Positions 35,323 through 44,472 of a stretch of 64,000 bases of DNA are shown piece by piece; position 1 is the stretch's first letter; each line of letters starts with the position of its first letter. Origin of the DNA: Nonomuraea turkmeniaca. GTDB taxonomy: Bacteria; Actinomycetota; Actinomycetes; Streptosporangiales; Streptosporangiaceae. The position numbers were made by a program, and so were the translations under genes. The stretch lies in the NCBI RefSeq assembly GCF_005889735.1, contig NZ_VCKY01000004.1, positions 46,648 through 110,647 on the forward strand, in the 5' to 3' direction. A model generated the notes under the pieces. That model made no database searches. It worked only from the letters and a program-made list of their open reading frames with translations, and had not been told where the DNA came from.

Positions 35323-36264
35323 CTAGGCGGCGGCGAGGGCGAGTCCGGTGGTCAGCAGTCCTTCGAGGGCCCGCAGATGCTCGGGCGCCGGGTCGACCAG
35401 CGGGGCGCGTACGGAGCCGACGTTCGCGCCGCGCAGCCGGGCTCCGGCCTTGACCAGGGAGACCGCGTAGCCACTGCCCTGGTCGCGCAGCTCTACCAGC
35501 GGGACGTAGAACTCCTTGAGCAACTGGTCGACGCGCACCTGGTCACCGGCGTGGAACGCGCGGAAGAAGGCCCCGGCGATCTCGGGCGCGAAGGCGTGCA
35601 CCGCGGAGGAGTAGGCCGGCACGCCGATGCTGCTGTAGGCCCGCGCCTGCATCTCGGCGGTGGCCGCGCCGTTGAAGAACAGCCACTCGCTGGGGGCGGC
35701 CAGCTTGATGCGCTGCAGCCGGTCGAGGTCGGAGTGGCCGTCCTTGACGCCGATCACGTTGGGGATCTCGGCGAGGGCCGGCACGGTGGCGACGTCGATC
35801 CGGACCTGGGCGCGCTGGTAGACGATGATCGGCAGCGCGGTGCTCGCGGCGACGCGGCGCACGTGCTCGACCAGTCCCCGCTGCGGCGTCTCGGCCAGGT
35901 ACGGCGGCAGCAGGAGCAGGGCGTCGGCCCCGGCCCGCTCCGCGGCGGCGGCGAACCTGGCGGCCTGCGCCCAGCCGTAGCCCGCGCCGGCGACCACCGG
36001 CAGCGCGCCGTCCGCCTCCTCGACGGCCGCCTTGATCAAGGTCGCGTACTCGTCCTCGGCGAGCGAGAAGAACTCACCGGTTCCGCAGCACGGGAACACC
36101 GCGCCCGGACCGGCCGCGATCTGCGTACGCAGATGCGCGCGGAAGCCGTCCAGATCGACGCGCCCGTCGGCGTCGAATGCCGTCAGCGGGAACGACAGCA
36201 CGCCCTTGTCCATCCCCCGGCGCAGCCGTTCGGATATCTCCTCGCTCGTATACGTGGCAGGCAA
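35323..36264 (-). CDS. kdgD: 5-dehydro-4-deoxyglucarate dehydratase (DapA superfamily)
   Basis: It converts 5-dehydro-4-deoxyglucarate to 2,5-dioxopentanoate with loss of CO2 and water. The family signatures LSFPLTAFDADGRVD, FPCCGTGEFFSL, a Tyr in PIIVYQRAQ and the Schiff-base Lys in VIGVKDGHSD are present. The TTG start at 36264 has GGAGA 4 bases upstream and aligns with the usual N-terminus. The ATG at 36315 lies inside the predicted promoter and would add 17 non-homologous residues. The next enzyme, a semialdehyde dehydrogenase, is not in the window. Confidence 0.85.
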   Translation of the reverse strand: MPATYTSEEISERLRRGMDKGVLSFPLTAFDADGRVDLDGFRAHLRTQIAAGPGAVFPCCGTGEFFSLAEDEYATLIKAAVEEADGALPVVAGAGYGWAQAARFAAAAERAGADALLLLPPYLAETPQRGLVEHVRRVAASTALPIIVYQRAQVRIDVATVPALAEIPNVIGVKDGHSDLDRLQRIKLAAPSEWLFFNGAATAEMQARAYSSIGVPAYSSAVHAFAPEIAGAFFRAFHAGDQVRVDQLLKEFYVPLVELRDQGSGYAVSLVKAGARLRGANVGSVRAPLVDPAPEHLRALEGLLTTGLALAAA

Positions 36265-36301
36265 ACTGTCTCCATATGTAGATTGCCGAGCATGTGGCTG
36301 G

Positions 36302-36340
36302 CAGTTAAGCTCCATTTTGGTAATGTGTCAACACTTTGAC
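36302..36340 (-). promoter_or_regulatory. Promoter of the hexarate operon with overlapping IclR-type operator
   Basis: On the minus strand TTGACA (36331-36326) and TAACTG (36307-36302) are 18 bases apart, placing the start point near 36295. The dyad GTCAA-CACT-TTGAC (36327-36340) overlaps the -35 box and lies 29 bases before the divergent IclR gene. Repression of both directions by that IclR protein is a reasonable inference. Confidence 0.55.
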
Positions 36341-36368
36341 CGAGGCGCGCAGACTCCTGTGAGGTGCA

Positions 36369-37163
36369 ATGACCCATCCCGAAAGCGGGGTGCGTAGCGT
36401 CAAGTCCGCGGCGCGGACCATCGAGCTCCTCGAACTTCTGGCCTCCCGCCAAAACCGCCCCGCCCGCCTGCGCGAGCTGAGCGAGGCGCTGGGAGCCCCC
36501 CGCAGCAGCCTGTACGCCCTGATCCGCACCCTCGTGGAGCATGGCTGGGTCCGCACCGACGAGACCGGCAGCCTCTACAGCATCGGCATCAGCGCCCTGC
36601 TGGCCGGCACCACCTACCTCGACACCGACCCCTACCTGCGCATCGCGCAGCCGCACATCAACGACCTCAGCGCCCAGCTGGACGAGACCATCCACTTCGG
36701 CCGGCTCGACCGCAACTACATCGTCTACCTGGCCACCAAGGAGTCGAGCCGGTACGTGCGCCCGTTCAGCCGGGTGGGCCGCCGGCTGCCCGCCTTCAGC
36801 ACCGCCATGGGCAAGTCGCTGCTGGCCGAACGGATCGGCACGCCGCACGAGGTGCCTATCCCGCAGCCGATCGTGCCGCTGACCCCCAACACACTGGTGG
36901 ACCACGACGCCCTGCGGCGCGACCTGGAGCTCACCCGCGAGCGCGGCTACGCCATCGACAACGAGGAGAACTACGCCGGCGTGAAATGCTTCGGCTTCGC
37001 GCTGCGCTACAGCTCCCCCGCGACGGACGCGATCAGCTGCTCGGTGCCCATCGCCAGCCTGAACGGCAAGCGGGAGCAAGAGGTCGTCGAGGCGATGGAG
37101 AAGGTCAGGCTGGCCATCGAGCGCATGGCCCCGATGGATCTGTCCGCACCCGGGTGGGTCTGA
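36369..37163 (+). CDS. IclR-family regulator of the hexarate genes
   Basis: The N-terminal winged helix (RTIELLELLASRQNRPARLRELSEALGAPRSSLYALIRTL) and the effector domain (FGRLDRNYIVYLATKESS, GRRLPAFSTAMGKSLLAE, NEENYAGVKCFGFAL, ISCSVPIASL) identify it. Actinobacterial relatives commonly control uronate and hexarate catabolism. It is divergent from kdgD and shares the dyad at 36327-36340. A TSUP permease gene follows 3 bases after its stop. Confidence 0.87.
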   Translation: MTHPESGVRSVKSAARTIELLELLASRQNRPARLRELSEALGAPRSSLYALIRTLVEHGWVRTDETGSLYSIGISALLAGTTYLDTDPYLRIAQPHINDLSAQLDETIHFGRLDRNYIVYLATKESSRYVRPFSRVGRRLPAFSTAMGKSLLAERIGTPHEVPIPQPIVPLTPNTLVDHDALRRDLELTRERGYAIDNEENYAGVKCFGFALRYSSPATDAISCSVPIASLNGKREQEVVEAMEKVRLAIERMAPMDLSAPGWV

Positions 37164-37166
37164 CAG

Positions 37167-37916
37167 TTGGATCTTCTCTCCGTGGCCCTGCTGATCGCAG
37201 CAGGGCTGGGCTCCGGCCTGGCCGGCTCCATCGGCGGGCTCGCCTCGCTGGTCAGCTATCCGGCGCTGCTCGCCTTCGGGCTGCCACCGGTCGTCGCCAA
37301 CGTCACCAACACCGTGGCGATGTTCTCCACCACCGTCGGCACCGCCGCGGGCTCCCGCCAGGAGCTGCGCGGCCACGGCCGGCGCGTCGCCAAGCTGGTC
37401 GTCGTGGCCGCCATCGGCGGCACGGCCGGAGCCTGGCTGCTGCTGGCCACCCCGGCCAAGGCGTTCGAGTTCGCCGCCCCGTTGCTCATCGCGTTCGGCT
37501 CGGCGCTGCTGCTGGCCAGGGACCCGCTGCGGCGCCTGGCCGACGCGCGGGCGCCCAAGACCGCCTCGTTCCTGCCGCTGGCCGTGGCCGTGGCGCTGGT
37601 CGGCGTGTACGGCGGCTACTTCGGCGCGGCCTCCGGCGTCATCATGCTGGCCGTGCTCTGCGCCGGCGTCACCGAGCCGCTGCCGGTCACCAACGCGGTC
37701 AAGAACATGGCCACCGGCGCCGCCAACATCACGGCCGCCGTCGCGTACGCGTTCCTGGCCCCGGTTCACTGGCTGGCCGCCGGTGCGCTGTCGTGCGGCT
37801 GCCTGGTGGGCAGCTGGCTCGGCCCGAAGGTCGTGCGGCGGCTGCCGGAGCGCCCGCTGCGTTTCGCCATCGCCCTGGCCGGCCTCGGCCTGGCCGTGAG
37901 CCTGTGGATGGCGTGA
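37167..37916 (+). CDS. TSUP (TauE/SafE) family membrane transporter
   Basis: About eight hydrophobic segments make up nearly the whole 249-residue protein, with GLASLVSYPALLAFGLPPVVANVTNTVAMF near the start and GVYGGYFGAASGVIMLAVL in the second half, both TSUP hallmarks. These carriers export or import small anions such as sulfonates or sulfite. The start is TTG 37167, or GTG 37182. Co-transcription with the IclR gene suggests a link to hexarate metabolism, but the cargo is unknown. Confidence 0.8.
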   Translation: MDLLSVALLIAAGLGSGLAGSIGGLASLVSYPALLAFGLPPVVANVTNTVAMFSTTVGTAAGSRQELRGHGRRVAKLVVVAAIGGTAGAWLLLATPAKAFEFAAPLLIAFGSALLLARDPLRRLADARAPKTASFLPLAVAVALVGVYGGYFGAASGVIMLAVLCAGVTEPLPVTNAVKNMATGAANITAAVAYAFLAPVHWLAAGALSCGCLVGSWLGPKVVRRLPERPLRFAIALAGLGLAVSLWMA

Positions 37917-38792
37917 CTACTTCACCGCCCCACCCGTGATGCCGGAGATGATCTTCCGCTGGGCGACCGCGAAGACGATCAGCAGCGGCAGGCTCATCAG
38001 GATGATGTAGGCGAAGATCAGGTGCCAGTTGTTGAGGTAGAGCCCCGCGTTGGCGACCTGGAACAGGTTCAGCGGCAGCGTGTCGAGCCGGCCGCCGATG
38101 ACGAAGAACGCGTAGAAGACGTCGTTCCACACGTACAGGCAGATGAGGATGGTCGCGGTGGCCAGCACCGGCCGCAGCAGCGGCAGGATGACCGACACGA
38201 ACACCCGCACGGGCCCCGCACCGTCCATGCGAGCGGCCTCTTCGAGCGACAGCGGCACGGTGCGGACGAAGCCGGTGACGAAGAAGATCACGGTGGACAT
38301 GTAGATGCCGGTGTAGACGCCGATCATGCCGACCGGGCTGCCGGCCAGGCCGAGCTGGCGCAGCAGCAGCACGATGGTGACGACGGCGGGCGGCAGCACG
38401 ATGCCGCTGATCGCCAGTGCGTACAACACGGCGTTGAGCCTGCTCGTGCGGCGGGCCAGCACCCAGGAGGCCATCGAGCCGAGCGTCAGCACCAGCGCCA
38501 CGGACGGCGCGACGACGAGCAGGCTGCCGAAGAACGCCGTGGGGACCTCCCCCTGCTGCCAGACCTGGGCGAGGTTGTCCCACAACTGCCACTGCGACGG
38601 CAGGGACAGGTCCGGCGAGAGGGCCTCGCCCTGCGACTTGCCCGCGGTGACGACGACCAGCCACAGCGGCATGCCCATCACGAGGCCGACGAGCACGACG
38701 ACGGCGAAGGGCCGTAGCCGGGCGGCGATCCCGCGCGAGCCCGGCGCGGGCACGCGGCTGCGCACCGTACTGCCGAAGACTTGAACTGTCAC
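37917..38792 (-). CDS. CUT1 ABC sugar transporter permease (MalG-like)
   Basis: Six hydrophobic segments are present, and the EAA loop reads LEEAARMDGAGPVRVFVSVILPLLRP. It pairs with the upstream permease and the binding protein to import an oligosaccharide. The GTG start at 38792 overlaps the upstream permease stop (GTGA). Its stop codon abuts the stop of the TSUP gene with no gap. Confidence 0.87.
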   Translation of the reverse strand: MTVQVFGSTVRSRVPAPGSRGIAARLRPFAVVVLVGLVMGMPLWLVVVTAGKSQGEALSPDLSLPSQWQLWDNLAQVWQQGEVPTAFFGSLLVVAPSVALVLTLGSMASWVLARRTSRLNAVLYALAISGIVLPPAVVTIVLLLRQLGLAGSPVGMIGVYTGIYMSTVIFFVTGFVRTVPLSLEEAARMDGAGPVRVFVSVILPLLRPVLATATILICLYVWNDVFYAFFVIGGRLDTLPLNLFQVANAGLYLNNWHLIFAYIILMSLPLLIVFAVAQRKIISGITGGAVK

Positions 38793-39712
38793 AGGATTTC
38801 CTCCCTCTTGCGCAGAATCCGGATGACGGGGAACGCCAGCAGGGCCACCATGAGGAACAACACCAGGCTCATGGTCGTGGCCTGCGCGAACAGCCCCTGG
38901 CCGAACGTGCGGTAGATGAAGATGTTGAGGATCTCGGTGCTGCGTGCGGGCCCGCCGCCGGTGAGCGCCTGGACGATGTCGAAGCCGTTCATGGAGCCGA
39001 GCAGCGACGTGGCGACGTTGAACGTGACGGCCGGAGCCAGCAGGGGGAAGCGGACCGACCAGAACGCCTGCCAGCCGGAGGCGCCGTCGATGCGGGCGGC
39101 CTCGGTGACGTCCTCGGGGATGGTCTTGAGCCCGGCCAGGTAGATGAGCATGGACAGGCCCATCCATTTCCAGGCGTGGATGACCGCGGCCAGCACGAGC
39201 GTCCAGGTGGTGCTGCCCAGCCAGGCGATGCTCACCTGCTGCCCGGTCAGCGCCGACAGCAGATCGTTGACGCTGCCGTCCGGCTTGAGCAGGGCCTGGA
39301 AGACGTACCCGACGGCCAGCGCGGACATCAGCACGGGGACGAGGAAGACCAGGCGCGCGGCACGGTTGAGCCAGGTGTCCTTCTCCAGCAGCACGGCCAG
39401 GCCGAACCCGAACAGGTTCTGGAAGAGCGCGACGAGGGCCGCGTAGATCACGGTGATGCGCAGCGCGCCGAACAGCGTGCCGTCCGACAGCAGGAAGCTG
39501 AAGTTGTCGAATCCGACGGGGCGGATGTCGCTCTTGAAGCTGGACCAGTCGGTGAAGGCGTAGATGAAGTTGAAGACGGTCGGCAGGAAGAAGAAGACGA
39601 AAAGGATCGCGAACGCCGGGACGAGGAACCACATCGGGTGGGTGTGACGCCTGGTGGACGCCGGGGCACGGCGCGTGGCAGCGAGCGTGAGCGTCTCCTG
39701 ACCGATGGGCAC
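38789..39712 (-). CDS. CUT1 ABC sugar transporter permease (MalF/UgpA-like)
   Basis: Six hydrophobic segments and the EAA motif (VTEAARIDGASGWQAFWSVRFPLLAP) define it. GTG 39712 has GGAG 7 bases upstream. No ATP-binding subunit is encoded with the permeases, as is common in actinomycetes where one shared MsiK-type ATPase serves many CUT1 importers. Confidence 0.87.
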   Translation of the reverse strand: MPIGQETLTLAATRRAPASTRRHTHPMWFLVPAFAILFVFFFLPTVFNFIYAFTDWSSFKSDIRPVGFDNFSFLLSDGTLFGALRITVIYAALVALFQNLFGFGLAVLLEKDTWLNRAARLVFLVPVLMSALAVGYVFQALLKPDGSVNDLLSALTGQQVSIAWLGSTTWTLVLAAVIHAWKWMGLSMLIYLAGLKTIPEDVTEAARIDGASGWQAFWSVRFPLLAPAVTFNVATSLLGSMNGFDIVQALTGGGPARSTEILNIFIYRTFGQGLFAQATTMSLVLFLMVALLAFPVIRILRKREEIL

Positions 39713-39774
39713 GAGGCGGCTCCTAGAGGGGAGGGCGGGAGGCCGTGCGGGCCTCCCGCCGGGCGGTACGTGGG

Positions 39775-41094
39775 TCAGAAGCCGGAGGCTCCGGCGGCCT
39801 TGGCGAGCTGGGCGAACTGCTTCTGCGTCGCGGCGGCCACCTGCTCGGGCGTCAGGCTACCGGTGATCATGTCGGCCAGGTTGAGGTACAGGTCCGGGTT
39901 GGCCACGGCGAGGGCCTGCATGGACCCGACCGAGGCGCCGACCGACTCGTGCACGTCCAGCAGCGCCTGCGGCACGCCGTCGGGGGCAGGCACGTCGCTG
40001 CGCAGCGACACGGTCTTCCGGTCGGCCACGAAGCCCTGGTAGCCGGGGCCCATCCAGTACGCGAGCAGCTGCCGCGCGGCGGCCTCCCGCTTGGCGTCGC
40101 CGGTGCGGAAGGCGACCAGCGCGTTCGACTGGTCGGGGATGAACGTGCCGACGTTGCCGGACGGCGAGATCGGGAAGAAGCCGATCTTCTTGTCCAGCTC
40201 CGCCGTGTCGGCCTTGGCCTGGAGTTGGCCGAAGAACGAGTTCACCTGCATGGCCATGGCGGCCTTGCCGGACAGCAGCGCCTCGCCCTGGTCCTCGAAC
40301 TTCGCGGTCTTGATGTCGGAGTTGAACAACCCCTCGTCGATCAGCGACTTGTACTTCTTGATCGCGTCCAGGATCGTCTTGTCCTCGAACGTCTCCTTGC
40401 CGGTGTTGACCCGATCCCAGAGACCGTCCTTGGCGGCGTCGGCGAGCTGCACCTGCACCCACCACTGGGTGGCCCACTTGTCACCGGCCATCTCGAAGAA
40501 CGGCGTGACGCCCTTGCCCTTGAGCTTGCGCCCGACCTCGACCAGCTCGTCGAAGCTCTTCGGCGTCTCGGTGATGCCGTTGGCCGCGAAGACCTCCTTG
40601 TTGTAGTAGACGCCCTCGACGGCCGGGCTCGTGATCAACGCGGCGTAGCGGGTCTTGTCCAGCAGGCCTGTGATGTCACGCAGCTCAGGCGCCATGGTGG
40701 ACACCCACGGAGCGCCGTCGAGCGGCTGGAGGTTGGAGCGGGCGTTGAGCGCGGTCAGCATGGAGGCCGTGGGCTGCCAGAAGGCCAGGTCGGGCTTGTC
40801 GCCGGTGGCCACCTTGGTCTGCACGCCCTGCTCGTACGGGTCCGGGATGGTGACGACCTCGACCTTGGCCCCGGTGGCCTGGGTGAAGGCGTCGGTCACG
40901 GCCTTGGGCACGGTGTTGCTGTTCTGAGCTGCCCAGATGGTGAGCGTGACCCCGTCCAGGCGGGCGGTGGGCGAGGGCCAGGCGGCGGGGGTGCTGCCGG
41001 CGGCCGGTGCGGCGGGCCCGGCGGCGGGGTCGCTGCAGGCGGTGAGTGCCAGGGCGGCCGCGGCCGCGACCGCGGTGAACGCTGCGAGTCTCAC
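39775..41094 (-). CDS. ABC sugar-binding lipoprotein
   Basis: A lipoprotein signal ends in ALALTAC. The 439-residue protein then shows the family 1 solute-binding pattern (LTIWAAQNSNTVPKAVTDAFTQATGAKVEVVTIPD; GVYYNKEVFAANGITETPKSFDEL). It captures the substrate for the two permeases just downstream. GTG 41094 has GGAG 6 bases upstream. The GH36 gene upstream in the operon suggests an alpha-galactoside such as melibiose, raffinose or stachyose. Confidence 0.87.
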   Translation of the reverse strand: MRLAAFTAVAAAAALALTACSDPAAGPAAPAAGSTPAAWPSPTARLDGVTLTIWAAQNSNTVPKAVTDAFTQATGAKVEVVTIPDPYEQGVQTKVATGDKPDLAFWQPTASMLTALNARSNLQPLDGAPWVSTMAPELRDITGLLDKTRYAALITSPAVEGVYYNKEVFAANGITETPKSFDELVEVGRKLKGKGVTPFFEMAGDKWATQWWVQVQLADAAKDGLWDRVNTGKETFEDKTILDAIKKYKSLIDEGLFNSDIKTAKFEDQGEALLSGKAAMAMQVNSFFGQLQAKADTAELDKKIGFFPISPSGNVGTFIPDQSNALVAFRTGDAKREAAARQLLAYWMGPGYQGFVADRKTVSLRSDVPAPDGVPQALLDVHESVGASVGSMQALAVANPDLYLNLADMITGSLTPEQVAAATQKQFAQLAKAAGASGF

Positions 41095-41112
41095 GGTGAG
41101 CTCCTTTGCGGG

Positions 41113-43212
41113 TCAGAGAGGGCGGAGCCGGAGGATGCGGGCGGTGGTTGCTGGAAGCGTGGTGGTGACGGTGAGCTCGGCGGTCCGCGGGTTCCACGTG
41201 TGCGTCCAGCCGTTCGCCGCCTCGGGGTAGGCGACCTCCACGCCCAGGTCCCGCCCCGCCAGGTGGGGCAGGGAGAGCACGGTGGTGTCCATGGCGCCGG
41301 GCCGGCGCCAGATCCCCAGGTGGGTGGTGTCCCCGGCACGCAGGCCGAGGGCGAGCCACGGGTCGTCCCAGCCGGGCAGGCCGAGCGGCCAGCACGGCGT
41401 GGCACGAAGCAGGTCCGGGCGAAGGCTCTGGTGGAGCCGGACACCCTCCCTGACCAGGGCGAACTGCTGCGGGATCATCCTATGCAGGTTGCCGGACAGG
41501 TAGAGACGGCCAAGAATGCCCGTGACCATGGTGAAGGCGATCTCCTCGTCCGCCATCTCGGGCTGGGGGTACGCCCAGTTGGCGGCCTGCTCGGGCAGCA
41601 GCGACAGCGGCGCGGCCACCGCGATCGGCGGGTAGCGCAGGAAGTCCTGCTGGTCGCTGGTGGACTGCAGCTGCATGCGGGTCAGCAGCGCGTAGTCCAT
41701 GCGCATCGCGCCGGAGCCGCAGTTCTCCAGCACCAGGTGGGGGTGCCGGTCCAGGACGCCCTCCAGCCAGGCCAGGTGGGCCCGGTTGTGGGCGAGCAGC
41801 CCGGCGCCGACGCTGGTGGCGTCCCGGTCGGTGCCCGAGCCGGGATTGATGTTGTAGTCGAGCTTGAAGTAGCCGACACCCAGCTCTTCCACCAGCCGGT
41901 CCACCACCTGGTCGAGATGCCCGGCGGCGGCGGGGTGGCGCAGGTCCAGGTGGTAGCGGCCGTGCTCGGCGACGCGCTCGCCGCCGCGCTGGAGGAACGC
42001 CTCGGCGGGCAGCTTGTCGGCCATCGGGCTGCGGACGCCGATCACCTCCGGCTCCAGCCACAGGCCGGGAGTCAGGCCGCGGCTCGCGATGTGGGCCAGC
42101 ACCTCCTCCAGCCCGTTGGGGAAACGGGTCTGGGAGGGCTGCCACTCGCCGACGCTGTCCCACCAGTCGCCTCCGTCGTCGTACCAGCCGGCGTCGACGC
42201 AGAAGACCTCCGCCCCGGCCGCGGCGGCCGCGTCGATCAGCGGCAGCAGCTTCTCCGTGGTGGGGTCGCCCATCAGCGTGTTCATGTAGTCGTTGAACAC
42301 CACCGGCAGCGTGGCCCGGTCGGGGTGCGGGCGCAGCAGCGCGCGCCGGTGCGCGGTCATCGCCGCCGCCGCGCCCTCCACGCCGTCGTCCGAGACGGCG
42401 ATCGAGACGGGCACGGTGGTGAAGGACTCGCCGGGCGCGAGCAGCTCGCTCCACTGGTGGTCCAGGTCGGTCGGGCCGGACAGGGCGACGTACACGCCGT
42501 CCATCCGGTCGCCGGTCTCCCACCGCCAGGGGCCGTTGTGCTCGATCTGCCACAACCAGGTCTGGCCGGTGCGCCGGTCGGTCAGCCCGCCCATCGGCAC
42601 GTGCTCCCCGCTGGACCAGGTGCCGGTGCTGGTCAGGGCGAACACGCCCTTCCCGTGCTGACCGTGGCCCGCCAGGCCGAGGTCGGGTACGTGCTCACGC
42701 AACGGCCGCCGGGACCAGCGGCTCTCCCCCAGCCATTCGCTGCTCGCCCGCATCACGTCGAGCTCGCTCACCGGGCGGCCGAGGAAACCCGCCGCGAAGG
42801 AGGTGACCGCCAGCAGCAGCACGGGTTTGTCGCCGTGGTTGGTCACCTTGACGTGGGTCTGGATCGCGGACACACCCTCGATCGAGCGCATCGTCAGCTC
42901 CGCGTCCAGCCCCGAGGTCTCGTCCCGCAAGCGGACGCGCAGCTCTCGCCAATCTCCGTCGCTCGACTGGTCGGAGCCCGCGTACCGCAGCCGGCAGCCC
43001 ACCGCCGTCTCCGACAGCCGCTGCGAGGCGCGTCCCCGGCCCTGGCCGGGGATCAGCACCTCCACCAGCGGCTGCGTCACCCGCGCCGGCGCGCCGGCCG
43101 GACCGGCCGACAACGCGCGCAGCGCCACCGGGCGATCCGGGTGGATCTCCACGACGGCGTCGAGGCCGGCATGGCCCCAGCGCAGGGTTTGCGCAACGTC
43201 AGCAGGCTTCAA
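41113..43212 (-). CDS. GH36 alpha-galactosidase (intracellular)
   Basis: A retaining GH36 enzyme of 699 aa without signal peptide. Motifs: CVDAGWYDDGGDWWDSVGEW, GLTPGLWLEPEVIG, the nucleophile Asp in YFKLDYNIN and the acid/base Asp in STSDQQDF, then a C-terminal beta-sandwich. It would hydrolyse alpha-galactosides after import by the downstream ABC genes. The start is TTG 43212 with GGAGA 4 bases before it. It is the first gene of the operon and is preceded by two LacI-type operators. Confidence 0.88.
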   Translation of the reverse strand: MKPADVAQTLRWGHAGLDAVVEIHPDRPVALRALSAGPAGAPARVTQPLVEVLIPGQGRGRASQRLSETAVGCRLRYAGSDQSSDGDWRELRVRLRDETSGLDAELTMRSIEGVSAIQTHVKVTNHGDKPVLLLAVTSFAAGFLGRPVSELDVMRASSEWLGESRWSRRPLREHVPDLGLAGHGQHGKGVFALTSTGTWSSGEHVPMGGLTDRRTGQTWLWQIEHNGPWRWETGDRMDGVYVALSGPTDLDHQWSELLAPGESFTTVPVSIAVSDDGVEGAAAAMTAHRRALLRPHPDRATLPVVFNDYMNTLMGDPTTEKLLPLIDAAAAAGAEVFCVDAGWYDDGGDWWDSVGEWQPSQTRFPNGLEEVLAHIASRGLTPGLWLEPEVIGVRSPMADKLPAEAFLQRGGERVAEHGRYHLDLRHPAAAGHLDQVVDRLVEELGVGYFKLDYNINPGSGTDRDATSVGAGLLAHNRAHLAWLEGVLDRHPHLVLENCGSGAMRMDYALLTRMQLQSTSDQQDFLRYPPIAVAAPLSLLPEQAANWAYPQPEMADEEIAFTMVTGILGRLYLSGNLHRMIPQQFALVREGVRLHQSLRPDLLRATPCWPLGLPGWDDPWLALGLRAGDTTHLGIWRRPGAMDTTVLSLPHLAGRDLGVEVAYPEAANGWTHTWNPRTAELTVTTTLPATTARILRLRPL

Positions 43213-43244
43213 GATCTCTCCTCAGGTACCGCGGCACAGCCATT

Positions 43245-43290
43245 TGTGACCGGTCACATTCACCGTTGGCGCTAGTGTGAGCGGTCACAC
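43245..43290. promoter_or_regulatory. Twin LacI-type operators before the alpha-galactoside operon
   Basis: TGTGACCGGTCACA (43245-43258) is a perfect 14-base palindrome. GTGTGAGCGGTCACAC (43275-43290) is a 16-base palindrome with one mismatched pair and the same TGTGA/TCACA arms. Their centres are 31 bases apart, very near three helical turns, so two dimers would lie on the same DNA face. The adjacent LacI gene is the obvious candidate binder. Confidence 0.7.
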
Positions 43291-43369
43291 GACCAGAAGA
43301 AAAGGTTCTTTGCGGGATCGTTACGCGCGGGTTTCCGGAAGGGGGCGGCGCGCGCCGGGGGCGGCGCGA

Positions 43370-44395
43370 TCAGGGACGGGGCGGCGGCGCGGTCGACTCT
43401 CGCACCACGAGGGACGGCGGCACGAGGACAGGTTCGGGCTGCGCCTGGCCGGTCAGCTCGGCCACGGCCGCGTGGAAACAGGCCCGGCCCAGGCCGGCGA
43501 AGTCCATCCGCACCGTGGTCAGCGCAGGAGTCGCGTACGCCGAGCCCGGGATGTCGTCGAACCCGACGATGCTCACGTCACCGGGAACGTCCTTGCCCGC
43601 GTCGTACAACGCGCGCCGAACCCCCTGGGCGATGTCGTCGTTGCCGCACAGGATCGCGGTGACCTCTGGCTCGGCGGCCAGCCGCCGCCCCGCCGCGTAG
43701 GCGGACTTGATGTCCCACCCGCAACCCAGCACCTCGGGGACCTCCGCCCCGCCCTGCGCCAGCGCGTCCCGCCAGCCGGCGAGCCGGCCGCCCGGGCCGC
43801 CCTCGGACGGGATCGCCACGTGGTGGACGGTGCGATGGCCCAGCTCCAAGAGGTGCCTCGTGGCGTCGGCGGCGGCCCGCCGCTCGTCCAGGGCGATCGC
43901 GACCCGACCCCGGTCGGGCGCGGCCGGCTCGACCACGGCGACGGCCGGTACGTCGTCCGGCAGCGCCTCCAGCACCGCGATGCCCATCGGATCCCACGCG
44001 ATCACCACCACGCCGCCCGCGCTGGCGTCGCTGACGTAGTCCACCGCCTGCTTCACCTCGGCGGGCGCGGCCGACTCCACGACCCGGATGCCCATGGCCA
44101 GGCCCTCGGCACGGGCGGCCTCCTCCATGCCCTGCAGCGTGGTGGCGTAGCCGTACAGCACGGTGTTGGACGTGACCACGGTGATGCCGCGGGCGCGGCC
44201 GAGGCTCAGCGCGCGCGCCGCCCGGCTGGGCCGGAAGCCGAGCCGCTCGATGGCCGCCAGGACGGCGGTGCGCGTCTCCGGCCGCACGCGCGGGGAGTCG
44301 TTGAGCACGCGGGAGACGGTCTGATAGGAGACCCCCGCGGCGGCGGCGACGTCCCGGATGCTGGGCACGGATCGAGGGCTTGGGCTCACGGTCAC
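43370..44395 (-). CDS. LacI-family transcription regulator
   Basis: The helix-turn-helix is SIRDVAAAAGVSYQTVSRVLND, followed by the hinge (LGFRPSRAARALS) and a periplasmic-binding-protein-like sensor (VVVIAWDPMG, ILCGNDDIAQGVRRAL, VGFDDIPGSAYATPALTTV). GTG 44395 is taken as start; a second GTG lies two codons on. It is upstream of, and on the same strand as, the GH36 operon, separated by the twin operators. Confidence 0.88.
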   Translation of the reverse strand: MTVSPSPRSVPSIRDVAAAAGVSYQTVSRVLNDSPRVRPETRTAVLAAIERLGFRPSRAARALSLGRARGITVVTSNTVLYGYATTLQGMEEAARAEGLAMGIRVVESAAPAEVKQAVDYVSDASAGGVVVIAWDPMGIAVLEALPDDVPAVAVVEPAAPDRGRVAIALDERRAAADATRHLLELGHRTVHHVAIPSEGGPGGRLAGWRDALAQGGAEVPEVLGCGWDIKSAYAAGRRLAAEPEVTAILCGNDDIAQGVRRALYDAGKDVPGDVSIVGFDDIPGSAYATPALTTVRMDFAGLGRACFHAAVAELTGQAQPEPVLVPPSLVVRESTAPPPRP

Positions 44396-44472
44396 ATGGT
44401 AGGGCGGGGCGTGAACCGGGGCGCCGCGCGGCCATCTCGTGCCGTACTGCTCGCGACGCCTACCATACGCGC

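Noticed and set aside
39745..43275. 1176-codon plus-strand open frame opposite the ABC/GH36 genes
   Set aside because: High-GC third-position bias leaves the complementary frame open; the minus-strand genes carry clear family motifs and this frame carries none.
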